Below, in pieces: positions 62,033 to 64,000 of a stretch of 64,000 nucleotides of DNA. Below the pieces are notes generated by a model, which did no database searches, was not told the origin of the DNA, and worked only from the letters and a program-made list of their open reading frames with translations. The DNA lies in contig MEUD01000001.1 of the NCBI GenBank assembly GCA_001771575.1, positions 186,001 to 250,000 on the forward strand. The letters are read 5' to 3'. The first letter of the stretch is position 1, and every line of letters starts with the position of its first letter. This DNA is from a candidate division WOR-1 bacterium RIFOXYB2_FULL_45_9. Its GTDB lineage: Bacteria > Margulisbacteria > WOR-1 > O2-12-FULL-45-9 > XYB2-FULL-48-7. The translations under genes were made by a program, and so were the position numbers.

Positions 62033-63396
62033 AACTGATCGGTTATTTCAGGCGTTTTTATTTTGCCCTGTTCGTCTCTTTTGTCGGGAACGTGATGGTC
62101 GGTTTTTTGGTCATCTACCTGCTCAAATCCAAATGGTATGCCCTGCTGGCGGCGATGGGGGCGGCGGTCGCCCTTAGCGCGGTCTTGTCTCGCCTGTTCA
62201 GCGACCCGATCGTCCGTTTATCTGAAGTTGCCAAACGGATCTCCGCCGGTGAGTTTGATAACCTCTTTTTCCGCCGGTCCCGTTTTGAAGTTGGGGAATT
62301 AGAGAGAGCGATGGAGAGGATGAGCAAGTATTTACGGATCACCTTTGAGAAGCTTTCGGCCAAAAAAAGCCAGATCAGCGCGGTCCTCTCCAGCATGAAC
62401 GAAGGGGTCCTGGCGGTCAACCGGGACGGGGTAGTGATCCTGGCCAACCCGGTCATTGAAAAAGTTTTGGGGGCGACCGAGCCGGAGATCATTGGCAAGA
62501 CGATTCGGGAAGTGGTCCGCAATAATGAGATTTCCGACCTGATCGCCCGCGCCTTGCGGAGCGGCGAGCGGACCAGGGAGGAGATCGAGGTCGTTCAACC
62601 CTTTGCCGGTATCTTTGACGCTCATGCCGGGCCGGTCTTAAGTGAAGAGCGGGAAGTTATCGGCGTGGTCTGTGTTTTGCACGACATGACCGAATTGCGC
62701 AAACTGGAAAAGGTCCGCTCCGAATTTGCGGCTAACGTTTCTCATGAACTAAAGACCCCGCTTACAGTCATCAGGTCGAACGTGGAGACCCTGCTTGGCG
62801 GAGCGATAAACGATCCGGCGCATAACGTGGAGTTCGTCAAAAAGATCGATAAGCACGCCCGCGGTCTTTCGGCCCTGATCGACGATATCCTGGAGCTTTC
62901 CCGGCTCGAGTCAAAAAAAGAACTGGGTCCTTTTGCCAGGCTTAATCTGGAGGAGATTGTCAATCGGGCGATCGAAACGGTCGCGGACAAGGCGAGGCAA
63001 AAAGAGGTGGCGATAATCGCCGAGTGTCCCGGAGAAGAAGTCCTGGTCAACGGGATAGAGGACCACCTCTTCCGGGCGGTCTTAAACCTGCTCGATAATG
63101 CGGTTAATTATAACAATCCTGGAGGTAAGGTCTCCATTAGCTGTAAAAGAGAGAATGGCCTGGTAAAAATATTGATCGCCGATTCCGGGGTTGGGATCGG
63201 CCATTCGCACCTCCCCAGGATCTTTGAGCGCTTCTACCGGACCGATGTCGCCCGCTCCCGCGAGCTTGGCGGGACCGGCCTCGGGCTGGCGATCGTCAAA
63301 CATGTCGTGAGCCTGCATCACGGGACGGTTGATGTTGCTAGTGAAGAAGGAAAGGGCTCTACGTTTACCGTTACACTGCCGCTGATCTCCGCTTAG
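62029..63396 (+). CDS. PhoR-like sensor histidine kinase
   Basis: This 455-aa membrane kinase has two hydrophobic N-terminal segments (about 10-32 and 37-58). HAMP follows (about 60-110) and PAS (about 118-225). The H-box with H239 in S-H-E-L-K-T-P-L comes next. N-box N-A-V-N-Y, D-S-G-V-G-I and G-T-G-L-G-L-A complete the ATP domain. No large periplasmic domain, as in PhoR. It overlaps the regulator gene by 4 nt. Phosphate sensing is inferred from the architecture and the neighbouring Pho-box-like site. Confidence 0.93.
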   Translation: MKLIGYFRRFYFALFVSFVGNVMVGFLVIYLLKSKWYALLAAMGAAVALSAVLSRLFSDPIVRLSEVAKRISAGEFDNLFFRRSRFEVGELERAMERMSKYLRITFEKLSAKKSQISAVLSSMNEGVLAVNRDGVVILANPVIEKVLGATEPEIIGKTIREVVRNNEISDLIARALRSGERTREEIEVVQPFAGIFDAHAGPVLSEEREVIGVVCVLHDMTELRKLEKVRSEFAANVSHELKTPLTVIRSNVETLLGGAINDPAHNVEFVKKIDKHARGLSALIDDILELSRLESKKELGPFARLNLEEIVNRAIETVADKARQKEVAIIAECPGEEVLVNGIEDHLFRAVLNLLDNAVNYNNPGGKVSISCKRENGLVKILIADSGVGIGHSHLPRIFERFYRTDVARSRELGGTGLGLAIVKHVVSLHHGTVDVASEEGKGSTFTVTLPLISA

Positions 63397-63417
63397 CCTG
63401 GAAAAGTTTACTTCTTG

Positions 63418-63460
63418 TTAACAAAAGTTTCATCAAAGCTTAATCTTCTTTACCCATAAT
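63418..63460 (+). promoter_or_regulatory. Pho-box-like direct repeats and -10 upstream of the porin-like gene
   Basis: TTAACA (63418-63423), TTCATC (63429-63434) and TTAATC (63440-63445) are spaced 11 bp start to start, with a fourth degenerate unit near 63451. A CATAAT -10 at 63455-63460 follows. This matches the 11-bp spaced hexamers of Gram-positive PhoP boxes, just downstream of the PhoB/PhoR-like genes. Confidence 0.6.
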
Positions 63461-63544
63461 TAGCGCGTCAGCCAAGGCCCTGATAAAGGAGGGGGGCGCT
63501 AAAGACTGATCTTAGTTATAAGTTATAAATGAAGGAGTGAAGCA

Positions 63545-64000
63545 ATGAAAAAGATGATTGTTTTAAGCTTTCTAATGATTTTGACCATGGTTTTATTGTC
63601 TTTTCAGGTAATGGCTCAAACGGCCGACCAGAAAAAGGTTGAGTCATATATCAGCGGGTTGAAAGTAAAGTTGGCGGCGGCCCAAAAGACCCGGGACGCG
63701 AAAAGGATCAAGCTTTTACAGTCCTTAATAAGTGAAGCTAAGGCTTCCCTGGAAAAGATCAAGGCCCGGACGGTTGAACCGTCAAAGCCGGCCGAAGAAT
63801 TAGCGGTTGATTCCCAGAATGAGTTGGTTGACATTAAAGAAGAGACCAACGCGGCACTGGCCAGTTTAAAGAATGAACTGGAGGCGGTTAAAGCTGATAA
63901 TAAGGATGTTAAGGTCAGCGGCGTGATATTTTTCCATTGGCAGAAATACACCCAGAATGCCGGCTCATCAAATTACAATCAGTTTGATGTCAGCCGGGCT
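63545..64000 (+). CDS. porin-like outer membrane protein, 3' end outside the window
   Basis: The first 152 codons are visible, with the frame open to the right edge. GAAGGAGTGA precedes the ATG. The signal peptide has Lys residues then a hydrophobic core (about 5-20) and a likely cleavage after Q-V-M-A. A charged coiled coil of about 85 residues follows, as in SLH/porin-type periplasmic N-termini. The visible end turns to beta-strand-like G-V-I-F-F-H-W-Q, typical of phosphate-selective (OprP/OprO-like) porin barrels. The preceding Pho-box-like repeat supports phosphate control. Family call is tentative without the barrel. Confidence 0.7.
   Translation, partial: MKKMIVLSFLMILTMVLLSFQVMAQTADQKKVESYISGLKVKLAAAQKTRDAKRIKLLQSLISEAKASLEKIKARTVEPSKPAEELAVDSQNELVDIKEETNAALASLKNELEAVKADNKDVKVSGVIFFHWQKYTQNAGSSNYNQFDVSRA

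Overview
The window looks like part of a genome from an uncultivated bacterial lineage. GC is roughly half, and sigma70-like promoters have clear TTGACA/TATAAT boxes, often with a TGn extended -10. Several start codons lie only 7-10 nt downstream of the -10, so leaderless mRNAs seem common. The gene content (NusA with an IF2_N-like tail, pyruvoyl arginine decarboxylase, CIRCE-groESL, PhoB/PhoR and a porin) would fit a Margulisbacteria/Saganbacteria (WOR-1)-like genome. That placement is a guess, because there is no rRNA gene or marker phylogeny here.

Region 1 (about 1-36100) is an accessory island of very large, signal-peptide-free, helix-rich proteins with almost no recognisable families. 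On the plus strand it runs from a left-truncated CDS through a 1733-aa protein built from about 214-aa modules with hydrophobic ends. Next come small proteins, one of which (91 aa) resembles type III secretion needle subunits in length and C-terminal pattern, then a 707-aa protein. The next operon holds a glycosyltransferase and a 521-aa helical protein. On the minus strand are proteins of 876, 973, 764 and 3054 aa, and a Hanks-type protein kinase diverges from the 3054-aa gene. Nine near-identical promoters (GCAAGTTT, 12 nt, nnCGATAW), close to the FliA/sigma28 consensus, drive all of these transcription units. Three minus-strand units carry a shared, apparently undescribed 5' leader: a hairpin with a GCCUGU loop that can pair with AACAGGC inside a downstream terminator-like hairpin. 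Pyrimidine-rich GGGCAAA/TTTGCCC arrays lie just upstream of several of these promoters. I read the island as a coordinately switched, probably type III-secretion-like or other contact-dependent export system with its substrates. No export ATPase or other core secretion gene is in the window, so this remains inference. A methyltransferase/phosphotransferase pair (14536-16721) sits inside the island under an ordinary promoter.

Region 2 (36181-38365) is a ROK kinase-hisH-hisA operon on the minus strand. It is divergent from CIRCE-controlled groES-groEL (38404-40445).

Region 3 (40519-56929) is a housekeeping block: nusA, infB, rbfA, a DHH phosphoesterase, truB, ligA, then a REP/RAYT insertion, an rRNA/tRNA methyltransferase, pheS, pheT, mutS, pyruvoyl arginine decarboxylase and a radical SAM activase. 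Most junctions overlap by a few bases. Two near-identical 63-bp palindromic repeats flank ligA and encode the C-terminal tails of TruB and LigA.

Region 4 (56931-64000) holds a CHASE4-HAMP-PAS receptor without an output domain, a TlpA-CcdA-TrxB thiol redox operon, a ferritin-like protein, and a PhoB/PhoR-like pair. It ends with a porin-like gene, cut by the window edge, that has an 11-bp-spaced Pho-box-like repeat upstream.
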